A DNA stretch of 64,000 nt from Clostridiales bacterium (GCA_004558525.1 SFCQ01000007.1:1-64000), one strand, 5' to 3'; counted from the first letter of the stretch, positions 8,185-17,617 are shown. Made by a program: numbers and translations. Notes: generated by a model from the sequence alone, not told the origin.

Positions 8185-8736
8185 ATGCCATTTTGCACAA
8201 ATTGCGGGAACAAGTATAACCAGGGGACCAAGTTCTGCCCAAGCTGCGGCGCGCCCACGGGCGAAGCTGCCTCCGCCAGCGAGCCTAAGCAGCAGAGCTA
8301 TCAGCAGCCCAACTACCAGCAGAATTATCAGGCGAATCAGCAGCAGAGCTATCAGCAGCAGAGCTATCAGCAGCCTGCTTATCAGGCGCCTGCCGGCAGC
8401 GACGTTCAGGAAAACAAGGTAATGGGCATATTGGCCTATCTATCCTTCCTGGTGCTGATACCGTTGTTTGCGGCCAAGGAATCCCCGTTCGCCCGCTTCC
8501 ATACCAACCAGGGGCTTGTGCTTGCCATAGGTGAAATAGGCACCATAATTGCCTGTTCTATACTGAGCGCAATATTCATTGCACTTTACGCATGGGTGCT
8601 GGCCGTAATAATCGACGTGATAATGTGGCTGCTGCTTGTGGGCTTTACGGTATTTGCCGTGCTTGGCCTTGTATCTGCCTGCCGCGGCCAGATGAAGCCC
8701 CTGCCCATATTCGGCAATATAAAGATACTCAAATAA
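8185..8736 (+). CDS. Zinc-ribbon membrane protein with Gln/Tyr-rich linker (DUF4870-like)
   Basis: 183 residues from ATG at 8185, preceded by AAAGGAG. An N-terminal zinc ribbon CTNCGNKYNQGTKFCPSCG supplies four cysteines. Residues about 35-70 are a low-complexity linker built from repeats of QQSYQQ/NYQQ type, prion-like in composition. The C-terminal half has about three hydrophobic helices in the DUF4870/Tic20-like pattern (FARFHTNQGLVLAI). Such proteins are common and uncharacterised in Firmicutes. It is monocistronic. Confidence 0.8.
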   Translation: MPFCTNCGNKYNQGTKFCPSCGAPTGEAASASEPKQQSYQQPNYQQNYQANQQQSYQQQSYQQPAYQAPAGSDVQENKVMGILAYLSFLVLIPLFAAKESPFARFHTNQGLVLAIGEIGTIIACSILSAIFIALYAWVLAVIIDVIMWLLLVGFTVFAVLGLVSACRGQMKPLPIFGNIKILK

Positions 8737-8744
8737 CTCTAAGC

Positions 8745-8892
8745 GGCATAGAGGCCGGCCTAAAGGGCGCACTTCCATGCGCTCCTTTCGGGAGCATCGT
8801 GCATCCTGCGCAGCTTCTTCGCCCTAAGCAGAGGAAAAACGACGGAGCTTGAGTAGCTGCGTCACGTCCTGCCGCCAAGGAGCCTGCATCCC
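8745..8892. other. Unexplained 148-bp intergenic stretch
   Basis: Contains a hairpin GCTCC-TTTC-GGGAGC near 8779-8793 and a long-range pairing of AGGGCG with CGCCCT, but no credible gene. It may be decayed sequence left of the truncated element that follows. Confidence 0.4.
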
Positions 8893-9055
8893 CGGCTGCC
8901 CCTTGAGCTGATTCCGGCTCTGACGGCGCGCACGTCAGAGCGGATGAAAGCCTTCGGGCTTTCGTACCCTGCCGGTTTTGCCGCCCGGGGCGCAGCGATA
9001 GGAAAAACCTGTAAAACTCGAAAAAGTGGCGTTCGGCCACTTTTTTGACACTCTG
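8893..9055 (+). mobile_element. GTGGC-hairpin element, left end missing
   Basis: From GGCTGCCCC to the right end TTTTTTGACACTCTG it matches the copies at 27954 and 37832, including the CTGACG/CGTCAG hairpin, a GAAAGCC/GGCTTTC variant hairpin and AAAAAGTGGC/GCCACTTTTT. About 30 bp of the left end is lost. Confidence 0.75.
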
Positions 9056-9095
9056 GCCCCGTATGCTCGTGAGCATACGGGGCCAGAGCCGTTTT
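9055..9095. terminator. Terminator of the convergent zinc-ribbon and SpoIID genes
   Basis: Perfect 14-bp stem GGCCCCGTATGCTC with its complement (9055-9084), followed by GTTTT. It abuts the right end of the mobile element, as at other copies. Confidence 0.75.
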
Positions 9096-9143
9096 ATGCG
9101 CATGGCCTGCAGGCTTCATGCGGCATTCTTGAGCCTTACCGCC

Positions 9144-11987
9144 TTATTTTAGCTTAACATAGTCTTTTCTGAGATAGCCGTACTCATCGCCGTATTTTAC
9201 AAGGCACCAGTTGTTGTTTATAAGATAGACTATGACGGCCTCGCCCTTTTTCAGCTCCCTTATTATGGCATAGGTAGTAGCCGGCCCCGTGCGGAAGTTG
9301 ACGTTTGATCTGGTCTCGGCAGGGGAGAGCATGAGCGGCGTATTGAGCTTGGGTATGCCTGCGCTGCCCTGGGAGAGCACGCTTACATAAGCCTTGTAGC
9401 AGAAGCCTGTGCGCCCGTCATAAAGCACATAGTACCATTCGCCCATTTCGGCGAGCACGTTGAGCCCGGTTCCGGCAGGCAATGTGGCAAGCACTCCGGT
9501 GCCGGTGGTGGAGGCGCCCGTGCGCATGTTCACCTTGGCGCTTGTTTTGGCCGTGGCAAGCTCGACCCTGTCGGCCTTGACCTGCGGCTCAGCCTTGCCG
9601 TTTTCGCCTTCTGAGGGCGTTTCGGGCGCTATTTGGGCGTCGGCAAGCCTGCGCACATATTTTGCGTAAAGATAGCCGCGTTTGCCGCCGCACTCGGCCT
9701 TGTACCAGCCGTTTTCAAGAGAATACAGTATTACGGCCGTGCCGCGGTTAAGCTTTGTCACTACCTTTGAGGCCGTGCTCGGCTTGGCTCTCAGGTTGAC
9801 CGTGCCCGTGGTCTCGCCGGAGCAGGCCTGCTTATTGCCGCCCGCGCTATCTGCGCTGCTTTCCGGCTTGGTTTGGGGCATATCGGGTATGGCTGTGCTT
9901 ACGGATACATACTTTGCGCTTACATAGCCTTCCTTATCGCCCTCCGTCTTTACCCTGTACCAGCCGTCCTTTAGCTCATAAAGCCTGAGCTGTGCGCCCT
10001 TTTTCAGCACGGCAAGCTTCTTTGTGCTTGTGCCTATGCCTGCGCGAAGGTTGACGCTGCCTGTGGTCTTGCCCGTGCCGTATTCAGCAAGGCTTGGGGT
10101 CTCACCTGCGGCTATGAGCGCCGTGCCTGTGCTTTTAACGTAGTCTGTATGAACATAGCCCTCGTCGGCTCCGGCTATCACCCTGTTCCATTTGCCGTCC
10201 GATGCGAGTATTATCACCTGCGTGTTTTTGCTCAGCTTTTTTATAGACCTGTATTCGCTGCCCGCGCCTGCGCGCAGGTTTACGCCGCTGCCGGTTATTA
10301 TGCCCATGTTAAGGACTATAGCGCCTTCGGCGCTTTCCGCGCCCTGCTGCGGCGTGGCGTCCGGCGCGGGGGTATGACTCGGCTGCGGCTCGGCCTGCTC
10401 CGGCTTATTTGCGCTGAAGCTCATGTATGATCCTATTATGTAGCCTTCAACGGTAGTGCCGTCTACCTTTACCTTATACCAGCCTGATTCATAATCATAC
10501 ACGGTGAGGCTGGCGTTCTTGGCCAATATGCCAAGCGACTGATACTGCGTGCCCGGGCCGGTGCGTATGTTCACCCTTGCCGTGCTTATGCCTGTGCCTA
10601 TGGCCTCCTCAATGGGCTTTTCAACAGGTTTTGCGGCGCCGGAAGGGGTCTCCTGAGGCAGAGTTTCCGCCGGCTTGGTTTCTGACGGCGCGGTCTCTGC
10701 GGGCCTGTCGGGGGCCTGCGGCAAAGCTATGTCAAGCTGGCTTATGCTCGCGCCGGGATAATAGAAGGCGAGGATATCCCTGTAGCCCCAGCCTTCCGCG
10801 GCGCGCTGCTGCGCCCCCCGTTGGCTTAGGCCGACGCCGTGCCCCCAGCGGACATGGTATATGCGGTATGCTGTGAAGTCGCCCGTGTATTCGCCCCAAT
10901 ATGCCCTAAGGTTGCTGTTGGTGAACACCCTGTAGAGCATAAATTCGCCTGCGCTGAAGCTTAGCTGTATGTTTTCGTATACCATGCCGGAAAATATGCC
11001 GTCAACGGTCATATTCACCTTTGTCATGTTGCGCTGCTCGTTCTTGCCCTTCGGCTCTGTAAGCTCAACCGATCTTATAAGGCTCAGGCCCTCAGCCTGC
11101 ATGCCCTTGGCCTGCGACAGCTTTGCAAGCAGCATATCGTAAAACGCCTGCGGTATCTTGCCCGGGCTGTTTATGGGTATCGTAAGTGTTTCCTTCAGGC
11201 TCAGCGGGTTTGCGGCATCGCTTGAATCCAAGGCTATCGCAAAGCCGGAGTCGCTCACTTTTTTGGAGGGCCAGGCGTGGCTCGGCACTATGGTCTCGCC
11301 GCCGTTTGACGCGCTGTAATATGCGCAGAGTATATTGCCGTTTACGGTAAGCACGTCAGATATGGTCGAATCCACGGCCGCTATTACGTTGGTATAGCTT
11401 GGGTTGTAGCCCTTATACACCTGATCCGACGACGTATCGCCGATATGATACCGGGCGTTCGGATTTGCCGCGATTATTGAAAGCACATATGATTTTGCTG
11501 CTACGGACTGCGCCTTTAGCGCCTCTATGGGATAGGTGTTGTTCATCTCATACGCAACGACGCCGTACAGATAGTGCGCAAGCGGCACCTCGTTAATTAT
11601 CTGGATATAGCCGGAGGGCATGGCCTTCGCGTACACATGCCCAAGGTAGCGCCTTGAGTTGAAGGTAAGATAGCCTGCCTCGGCAGCCATGTTGACGCGC
11701 ATTATTGATATTGCCGCGCCTGTAAAGACCTCGCCGAGTGAAGAATGTATGGCTGTTATGGTGCCGTCCATATTGGAGCGCAGAGTAAGCGTTCCGCCGG
11801 ATATGTATGCTCCGTTCTCCTTTATGAAATAATCCCCGCGCACGCTGATGGCTATTGCAGCGGCATTGTTGGTAGAAAGCTTTACCCTTACATAGCTTGG
11901 GTCAAAGCTTAACGCATTTGCCTCCGTTTGCGGTATGAAGCATATGAGCGCCGCAGCGCATAATATAAAGGCGCAAAACCGTTTCAT
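9144..11987 (-). CDS. Secreted SpoIID-type lytic transglycosylase with six SH3b domains
   Basis: 947 residues with a signal peptide at about 1-25. The SpoIID/LytB domain spans roughly 40-420: LAHYLYGVVAYEMNNTYP with the conserved glutamate, EALKAQSVAAKSYV, a YYSASNGGET segment, and GHGVGLSQRGAQ before FYYPGA. SpoIID cleaves glycan strands during engulfment. Six SH3b repeats follow from about 460 to the end, each starting VNxRxGxxT and ending GYxxxxYV, separated by Pro/Glu/Thr linkers. SpoIID itself is about 340 residues with a membrane anchor, so this is an enlarged wall-anchored relative. Its place after rsmA suggests one leftward transcription unit. Confidence 0.88.
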   Translation of the reverse strand: MKRFCAFILCAAALICFIPQTEANALSFDPSYVRVKLSTNNAAAIAISVRGDYFIKENGAYISGGTLTLRSNMDGTITAIHSSLGEVFTGAAISIMRVNMAAEAGYLTFNSRRYLGHVYAKAMPSGYIQIINEVPLAHYLYGVVAYEMNNTYPIEALKAQSVAAKSYVLSIIAANPNARYHIGDTSSDQVYKGYNPSYTNVIAAVDSTISDVLTVNGNILCAYYSASNGGETIVPSHAWPSKKVSDSGFAIALDSSDAANPLSLKETLTIPINSPGKIPQAFYDMLLAKLSQAKGMQAEGLSLIRSVELTEPKGKNEQRNMTKVNMTVDGIFSGMVYENIQLSFSAGEFMLYRVFTNSNLRAYWGEYTGDFTAYRIYHVRWGHGVGLSQRGAQQRAAEGWGYRDILAFYYPGASISQLDIALPQAPDRPAETAPSETKPAETLPQETPSGAAKPVEKPIEEAIGTGISTARVNIRTGPGTQYQSLGILAKNASLTVYDYESGWYKVKVDGTTVEGYIIGSYMSFSANKPEQAEPQPSHTPAPDATPQQGAESAEGAIVLNMGIITGSGVNLRAGAGSEYRSIKKLSKNTQVIILASDGKWNRVIAGADEGYVHTDYVKSTGTALIAAGETPSLAEYGTGKTTGSVNLRAGIGTSTKKLAVLKKGAQLRLYELKDGWYRVKTEGDKEGYVSAKYVSVSTAIPDMPQTKPESSADSAGGNKQACSGETTGTVNLRAKPSTASKVVTKLNRGTAVILYSLENGWYKAECGGKRGYLYAKYVRRLADAQIAPETPSEGENGKAEPQVKADRVELATAKTSAKVNMRTGASTTGTGVLATLPAGTGLNVLAEMGEWYYVLYDGRTGFCYKAYVSVLSQGSAGIPKLNTPLMLSPAETRSNVNFRTGPATTYAIIRELKKGEAVIVYLINNNWCLVKYGDEYGYLRKDYVKLK

Positions 11988-12102
11988 ATATCGTCCATCA
12001 TCCTAACCTTTGTACTTGAAAAAGATTACTTACTATATTTTAGCATATACAATAGCCGGTTTGTATAGGCATATGCTGGAAAAAGCCGGCATTTACGCTT
12101 GG

Positions 12103-12927
12103 TCAGATGCATAAGGCGGCAAGCTGCGCCAGCTTGTCAATACTAAGCTCCTCGGCACGCGCGTTTTCGGCTATTCCCGCCGAAGAGAGCGCATCGCATA
12201 TAGCGTCCCGTGAGCCTAATATAGGCTTAAGATTGTTGTATATGGTCTTTCTTCTCATGGCGAACAGCGCTTCAATAAAGCCAAAAAAGCGCTTTGGCTC
12301 AAGCTTGGCAGTCATGTCGCGCCGTATAAGCCTGACGACTTCGGAATCAACGTCCGGCTGGGGGTAATAGCTCGCGGGCGAAAGCGAAAGCAGGCTTTGT
12401 ATATCATAATAATACTGCGCCATTATGGAAAGCGGGCCGTACAGCTTTGTCTTGGGCGCCGCAAAAAAGCGCCTTGCAGCCTCCTTCTGCACCATAAACG
12501 TCATGCACGGTATGCTTGAAGACAGGCATAGAAGCCTGGTGACTATGGGCGTTGTTATGTAATAGGGAAGATTGCCTGCGGCAATGAAGGTGCCTGGCAT
12601 TACTGAGGGTATATCCAGCTTCAATATATCGCTTTGTATAATGTCAAGCCCTGCTTCGCCCGAAAACCGCGCCTTAAGCGCACGCACCATGTTGGCGTCT
12701 ATCTCAACCGCCGTGACCCTTGGCACAAGCCCTATCAAGGCCCCCGTAAGCGCGCCAAGGCCCGGGCCTATCTCCATAAGCTCGTGTTGGCCATCGTAGC
12801 TTGCGGCCCTTGAAATAAGCTCTATTGCGCTATCGTCGCACAGAAAGTTCTGCCCGAGCGCCGGATTCGGCCTTATATTAAGCCCTTCAAGCTGCGCTTT
12901 TATATTGTTTATGCCGTTTGCGCCCAT
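12103..12927 (-). CDS. rsmA: 16S rRNA dimethyladenosine transferase
   Basis: RsmA/KsgA dimethylates two adjacent adenosines in helix 45 of 16S rRNA. 274 residues. PALGQNFLCDDS near residue 18, SAM motif I MEIGPGLGALT, VEIDANMV, and the catalytic NLPYYITTPI (about 118-127). The C-terminal helical domain ends normally. ATG overlaps the stop of the G5/3D gene (TGATG), so the two are coupled. The yabE-rnmV-ksgA order of Bacillus is kept except that rnmV is missing. Confidence 0.95.
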   Translation of the reverse strand: MGANGINNIKAQLEGLNIRPNPALGQNFLCDDSAIELISRAASYDGQHELMEIGPGLGALTGALIGLVPRVTAVEIDANMVRALKARFSGEAGLDIIQSDILKLDIPSVMPGTFIAAGNLPYYITTPIVTRLLCLSSSIPCMTFMVQKEAARRFFAAPKTKLYGPLSIMAQYYYDIQSLLSLSPASYYPQPDVDSEVVRLIRRDMTAKLEPKRFFGFIEALFAMRRKTIYNNLKPILGSRDAICDALSSAGIAENARAEELSIDKLAQLAALCI

Positions 12928-14054
12928 CAGCCCATTTTGACAAGCACCGTAACGTTCCTTTTGCGTCCCCAGCGCCTGCCCTCCTTTTCAGTGTTCATCC
13001 ACAGGTCAAGCTGGTTTACCGGCGTGCCGTCAGCCCTTTTGTATTTTCTGAAAGCGCCGGTATCCTTGGCCACCCCGTAGCCGTAGCCGGGTACATATAT
13101 CTCGGTCCCGTAGGGTATGTAATATGTATTCACCGCTATAACGCCAAGCTTGGGCTTCGCGCCGGTTGAGGTTTTTGTACCCTGCCAGTATGCGGTTATG
13201 TAATCCATCTTCATCTCTATCCAGCCGTCCTTGCCGGCCTTGGGAGGTTCTTTGTATATCCTGTATTCGCCCGTAAGCTTCGTTTGGTAGTGTATCTTGC
13301 TGCCCTTTTTGATTATCTCATCTGTGGCGGGGGTTATTATGATCTGGTTGACGACCTCCCTGGATACCTCTACCCCGTCCTTGATGACTACCCTTTGCGT
13401 AACGTTCTTTGAGCCGTCCATGCCCTTTTGTATGAGCACGGGCTCGGTGTCGTTATACACTTTGTCGTCGTATATTATCTTTTCCTTGTGCGCTATGGTG
13501 CGCTTTGCTGTGGTGTATTCGGTCACAACGTCGGTATGTATTATCTTCATGCCCGGGGTCAGGTCTTCAAAGATAAGGTGGTTCAGCTCGTCCGCCGTGT
13601 CGTAGCTGACGCCGCCAAGCCTAAGCGCGTCCCCAACGGTTCCGCCCGTAGTATATACGAGCTTTAACTCGCCTGCGGAGCGCAGCGCAACGGGGAAAGA
13701 GCGCGTTACGCTTATGTTCATGCCGTCCTCAATAAGGTCATAGCTGTTTACGGAAAGCTTATCCGACCTGCCAAGGGCCGTGTTGCTGAGCTTAAGAAAT
13801 GCCGCGGCGTCCATGCCTGCTTCAGGAAGGTTTATAAGATAATCTGTTGTTCTGCCGCCGGATGAAAGCGAAACATCTACCCTTGGGTCGGGCGCGTTCT
13901 TTGCGGCTACAAAGAATATGGCTGCACCGGCTATGAGTATGGCTATAACGGCGTCTATGGCGTAAAAATACCATTTAAGGCCGCGGAAATGCCGCCTCAC
14001 GCCCTGCCTGAGGTCGAAGAACAGTCTTTCAAGTTTTTCCGATATATTATTCAT
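12927..14054 (-). CDS. G5 and 3D domain cell-wall protein (YabE/Rpf2-like)
   Basis: About 375 residues. A membrane anchor lies at about 35-55 (AIDAVIAILIAGAAIFFVAA), followed by DUF348-type repeats, a G5 domain around 180-260 (DKVYNDTEPVLIQKG ... VVNQIIITPATDEIIKKG) and a C-terminal 3D domain with YYIPYGTEIYVPGYGYGVAKDTG. The 3D aspartates D-T-G and LDLW are present, as in MltA-type and YabE/YocH wall hydrolases. The ATG at 14054 lies only 6 bases past a perfect -10 box, so the message may be leaderless; an in-frame ATG at 14108 is upstream of the promoter and less likely. Confidence 0.87.
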   Translation of the reverse strand: MNNISEKLERLFFDLRQGVRRHFRGLKWYFYAIDAVIAILIAGAAIFFVAAKNAPDPRVDVSLSSGGRTTDYLINLPEAGMDAAAFLKLSNTALGRSDKLSVNSYDLIEDGMNISVTRSFPVALRSAGELKLVYTTGGTVGDALRLGGVSYDTADELNHLIFEDLTPGMKIIHTDVVTEYTTAKRTIAHKEKIIYDDKVYNDTEPVLIQKGMDGSKNVTQRVVIKDGVEVSREVVNQIIITPATDEIIKKGSKIHYQTKLTGEYRIYKEPPKAGKDGWIEMKMDYITAYWQGTKTSTGAKPKLGVIAVNTYYIPYGTEIYVPGYGYGVAKDTGAFRKYKRADGTPVNQLDLWMNTEKEGRRWGRKRNVTVLVKMG

Positions 14055-14060
14055 GTGCCT

Positions 14061-14090
14061 ATTATAACGTTTGACCTTGAATTGTGTCAA
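14061..14090 (-). promoter_or_regulatory. Sigma-A promoter of the G5/3D-rsmA operon
   Basis: On the minus strand TTGACA (14085-14090), 18-bp spacer, TATAAT (14061-14066). Both hexamers are perfect. The start codon follows after 6 bases. Confidence 0.85.
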
Positions 14091-14126
14091 ATAAACGAAT
14101 TGTGTCATGCAATGCGCCCTCCTTCA

Positions 14127-14155
14127 TTTACAGTAAAGCCTTGCCAAGTTATAAT
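14127..14155 (+). promoter_or_regulatory. Sigma-A promoter of the PBP gene
   Basis: TTTACA at 14127-14132, 17-bp spacer, TATAAT at 14150-14155. Divergent from the promoter at 14061-14090, with 36 bp between their -35 boxes. Confidence 0.8.
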
Positions 14156-14208
14156 AAGATATACGCTTAACTTTAGATCATACATATCCGGCTTTGGAGG
14201 TATACGGC

Positions 14209-16362
14209 TTGAAAAGGGCATTGTGCATGCTTCTTGCGGCGATAACGCTTATAGGCCTTGCCGGCTGCGAGCAGGGCGGCAGCGAGCAGCAGGGCGGGGG
14301 CAAGGTGATAGAGGAGTTTATAAACTGCATAGCGGCGGAGGATTATGCCTCGGCCTATGCGCTTTTGTCGGCCTCCTCAAGGAACGATACAGAGGAGGAT
14401 AAGGCTAAGCGCGTAACGCAGAAGCAGTTTACGGACAGGTATGTAAACATCAGAAAGGCGCTTGGCATAAACAAAATTGAATATGCGGACTTCACCTCGT
14501 CTGGCGGGGAGATACTTTACAGCGCCGCATACACGGCCACTTATTACAGCGACCATGTTGGCGAGATGACCAACACCTTTTCCGCAATAGCGTTAAGAGA
14601 GGGCGGGGAATGGAAGGTGGAGTGGTCTCCGGCGATGATATTCCCTGAAATGGAGTGGGGAGACACCGTGCGCGTGGCGAGGCTGAGCGCAAAAAGGGGA
14701 GAAATACTGGCGGACGGCGAGGTCGTCGCCAAAACGGCAGGAGCGATAAGCGTTTACGCCATGCCCTCCAAAATAGATGACAGGGAGCTTTTTTTGCAGC
14801 AGACCTCAAGGCTGCTGAACATGACGGAAGCCAACATAGATAAAAAGCTTGAAAAAGCATATGACGACGTTGCCATATTAAAGCAGTATTACAGCGACCA
14901 GCTTGCGGATTCGATAAAAGAGCAGCTGTTGCAGATAGACGGCATAGGCATAGACGAGGGCAACTATCTTAAAGTAAGGGAGTATCCCCAGGGCAAGCTG
15001 CTCGCGCACCTTGTCGGCTATGTAGGCAGCGTACCCGGCGATACCAAGGAGCAGCTCAAAGAAGAGCTTGACAGGCTAAACGAGGGCAGGAGCGAGCGCG
15101 AAGGGCTGTATAATTCAGACTCAAGGGTAGGCAGGCTCGGGCTTGAGCTGCAATACGAAAAGGAGCTCAGGGGCAAGGACGGCGAGCTTATATATATCTG
15201 CACGGCAGACGGCAGGAACAGAAAAACCATATATAAGCTTGACGCGGAGGACGGCTACGACATAGAGCTGAGCATAGATATGGGGCTTCAAAGAAGGGTT
15301 GAGGAGGTAATAGACCTTACCCTTTACGGCGATACGACGGCCGGAGCCGTTGTTGTGATGAACCCAAAGACCGGCGCGATAAACGCGATGTATTCATGGC
15401 CAAGCTATGATATTAACCTGTTCACAAGGGGAATATCGTCAAGCGATTATTCGGCGCTGCTCAACAACAAGGCAAAGCCTATGATAAACAGGGTGACGCA
15501 GGGCCTGTATCCGCCGGGCTCCACGATGAAGGCCTTCACCGCGGCCTGCGCTATCGATAACGAGGTACTTGACGAAAACTACGCATTTGACGAAAGCAGG
15601 ATAAAGAAGGATTACTGGACGCCTACAGAGTACGGCCAATGGATATGGACGGCGATAAAGCGCACGCATATAAATTATCCAATAAGCGGGCCGCTCAACA
15701 TGAGAAAGGCGCTCATACACTCGGATAACATATACTTTGCAAACGCCGCGCTTTTGACGGGCTGGGACAGGTTTGAGGAATACATGGCATTGCTCGGCTT
15801 TACGGAGAGCATACCCTTTGACATAAACGTTGCCAGGGCGCAGCTTAAAAACGAGGATAGCGAGATAGACGCGAAAATGCTTGCGGACAGCGGCTACGGC
15901 CAGGCGGAGATACTGGTGACGCCATTGCAGCTTGCATGCATGTTCTCAGCCCTTGCAAACGGCGGCAATGTGGCGCTGCCATATGTTGTGGAGGGGCTTT
16001 ACAAGGAGGACGGCATAAGGTACAAGCGGGTGAAGGCTCACCCCGACGGTTGCTGGAAGCAGGGCGTGATATCCGAGCATGCGATAGAGGTAATAACGCC
16101 TTTTCTTGAGGACGTTACGGATCCAAAGATAAACGGTACCGGCAGAAATCTGAGGGCAAAGGGCTGCACCGTGGCGGCAAAGACCGGCACAGCCGAAATA
16201 GGCAGCAGCAAAAGCCGGGAGATAGCATGGTTTGTCGGCTACAGGACGGGCGTGAGCGACGAGGATGCAAGGCTGGTGCTTGTGATGCTTGAGGTGCCTG
16301 CCGACGCGGCCTATTCAAACCTTAAGTTTGATATTGCAAGGCCGCTTTTGAGCATGGAATAG
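14209..16362 (+). CDS. Lipoprotein class B penicillin-binding protein (MecA/PBP3-like)
   Basis: 717 residues from a TTG at 14209, 8 bases after GGAGG. Residues 1-20 are a lipoprotein signal ending LAGC, rather than the usual transmembrane anchor. An NTF2-like MecA N-terminal domain follows (about 30-140), then the PBP dimerisation region and the transpeptidase. Active-site motifs: SxxK in PPGSTMKAF (about residue 440), SxN as SDN in LIHSDNIYF (about 504) and KTG in AAKTGTAEIG (about 660). It cross-links peptidoglycan at the outer membrane face. The MecA-type N-domain is typical of low-affinity PBPs, but beta-lactam tolerance here is only inference. The BlaI/BlaR1-type genes of this window are 33 kb away. 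Confidence 0.9.
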   Translation: MKRALCMLLAAITLIGLAGCEQGGSEQQGGGKVIEEFINCIAAEDYASAYALLSASSRNDTEEDKAKRVTQKQFTDRYVNIRKALGINKIEYADFTSSGGEILYSAAYTATYYSDHVGEMTNTFSAIALREGGEWKVEWSPAMIFPEMEWGDTVRVARLSAKRGEILADGEVVAKTAGAISVYAMPSKIDDRELFLQQTSRLLNMTEANIDKKLEKAYDDVAILKQYYSDQLADSIKEQLLQIDGIGIDEGNYLKVREYPQGKLLAHLVGYVGSVPGDTKEQLKEELDRLNEGRSEREGLYNSDSRVGRLGLELQYEKELRGKDGELIYICTADGRNRKTIYKLDAEDGYDIELSIDMGLQRRVEEVIDLTLYGDTTAGAVVVMNPKTGAINAMYSWPSYDINLFTRGISSSDYSALLNNKAKPMINRVTQGLYPPGSTMKAFTAACAIDNEVLDENYAFDESRIKKDYWTPTEYGQWIWTAIKRTHINYPISGPLNMRKALIHSDNIYFANAALLTGWDRFEEYMALLGFTESIPFDINVARAQLKNEDSEIDAKMLADSGYGQAEILVTPLQLACMFSALANGGNVALPYVVEGLYKEDGIRYKRVKAHPDGCWKQGVISEHAIEVITPFLEDVTDPKINGTGRNLRAKGCTVAAKTGTAEIGSSKSREIAWFVGYRTGVSDEDARLVLVMLEVPADAAYSNLKFDIARPLLSME

Positions 16363-16436
16363 GGCTTGTTTTAAGCCGGTTTTATGGTTAGTTTGTTAAT
16401 TATCCGTGACTTGTGGGCGCTTGCGGCCGCTAACGC

Positions 16437-16465
16437 TTGCAATAACACGGGAAAAATAGTAAAAT
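16437..16465 (+). promoter_or_regulatory. Promoter of the hydrolase-CotH-VTC-DUF4956 operon
   Basis: TTGCAA at 16437-16442, 17-bp spacer, TAAAAT at 16460-16465. GGAGG at 16501 precedes the GTG start at 16511. Confidence 0.65.
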
Positions 16466-16510
16466 AAACCGATTATCGAGCTGCCGCAGGTGCGGCAAAT
16501 GGAGGTTTAA

Positions 16511-17617
16511 GTGAGTCTGTCACTGGAAGTTAAAAAGTTCATCAACTCCGAACACAGCGGGGAATATGTGGAAATAGCGCTGCCGGTAGAGCTTAGCGTG
16601 AAGGCTGAAGCAAAAAAGAAGCCGGCCAAGGCGGAGAAGAAAGCCGATATTGACGATATCGACGATATTGACAACGATATCGACGATGTGGACGATATCG
16701 ATGATGAGATAGACGCCAAGGCCAAGCCTGACGCCAAGCCTGACGCCAAGCCTGACGCAAAGGCTGAAGCCGAGCCTGCGCCCGAGCCGGAGCCGGAGAA
16801 GCCTTTAGTGGAGTATGAAAAGGTGCGTATTCACTATATGGAGGCCGGCATGGGCGAGCCGATGCTGCTTATACACAGCGTTGGCCAGTCGCTTTACACA
16901 TGGCGGGGCGTGTTCAACAAGCTTAGCGCGTGCTACAGGGTGATAGCGGTGGACCTCCCCGGATTCGGCTATTCGGACAGGCCGGAGGCGTTCGGCTTCG
17001 GCGTGGAGGATTATGCGGACGTTATAGGCATGTTTATGGACGCTATTGGCGTAGAGTCGGCGCACATTGCGGCTTTTTCGATGGGCGCCGTGTATGCGCT
17101 GAGCTTTGCCATGATGCATCCGGAGAGGGTAGGCAGGATGGTGCTGCTTTCACCCGGAGGTATAACGCAGGAGATGCCGCTTGCAATAAGGCTTATAGAC
17201 AGCACCCTGTTCGGCTTTGCGGCAAGCATGCTTTACGGAATTAAAACGGTTGAAAAGGCGCTTAACGACGCCGTGTTCGATCTTACCAACATAACGCCTG
17301 ACGTCGTTCAGGAATACTACAGGCCCATATCCGATGCGCTAAGCCGCAGGAGCGTGAGGCGCGCCGTGCAGTATTTTGACGAGGAGCCTGTTATAGCAAG
17401 GCTCAGGAATATAGATATACCCGTGCTTATACTTGCAGGAGGGGAGGATAAGTGGAGAGCCGCCAAGAGTCCGGAGATGGAGCTTTATCATAGCGCATTG
17501 AGCAGCGGGGCGTTCTCTGTTATAAGGAACGCCGGCCATCTTATGCATGAGGAAAAGCCGGACAGGGTAGCGGAAGCTATATTTGAGTTTATACCCGCGG
17601 CTGTACCGGAAGTATGA
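16511..17617 (+). CDS. Alpha/beta hydrolase with long acidic repeat region
   Basis: 368 residues with GTG start. Residues about 35-98 are low complexity: Lys/Ala-rich, then an Asp/Ile repeat (DIDDIDDIDND) and four PDAK units, then an AEPAPEPEPE stretch. The hydrolase fold occupies about 100-365: IHSVGQSLYTW oxyanion region, DLPGFGYSDRP, nucleophile elbow AFSMGAVYA (Ser about 195), ILAGGEDKW with the acid, and NAGHLMHEEKP with the catalytic His. The substrate is unknown. Its stop overlaps the CotH start by 4 bases, which ties it to the CotH-VTC-DUF4956 set. Confidence 0.85.
   Translation: MSLSLEVKKFINSEHSGEYVEIALPVELSVKAEAKKKPAKAEKKADIDDIDDIDNDIDDVDDIDDEIDAKAKPDAKPDAKPDAKAEAEPAPEPEPEKPLVEYEKVRIHYMEAGMGEPMLLIHSVGQSLYTWRGVFNKLSACYRVIAVDLPGFGYSDRPEAFGFGVEDYADVIGMFMDAIGVESAHIAAFSMGAVYALSFAMMHPERVGRMVLLSPGGITQEMPLAIRLIDSTLFGFAASMLYGIKTVEKALNDAVFDLTNITPDVVQEYYRPISDALSRRSVRRAVQYFDEEPVIARLRNIDIPVLILAGGEDKWRAAKSPEMELYHSALSSGAFSVIRNAGHLMHEEKPDRVAEAIFEFIPAAVPEV
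16645..16764 (+). repeat. In-frame tandem repeats (GAYATYGAC and AAGCCTGACGCC units)
   Basis: 9-bp GATATTGAC-type units at about 16645-16710 encode the Asp/Ile run; four 12-bp AAGCCTGACGCC-type units follow to about 16764. Slippage-prone, so length may vary between strains. Confidence 0.7.
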
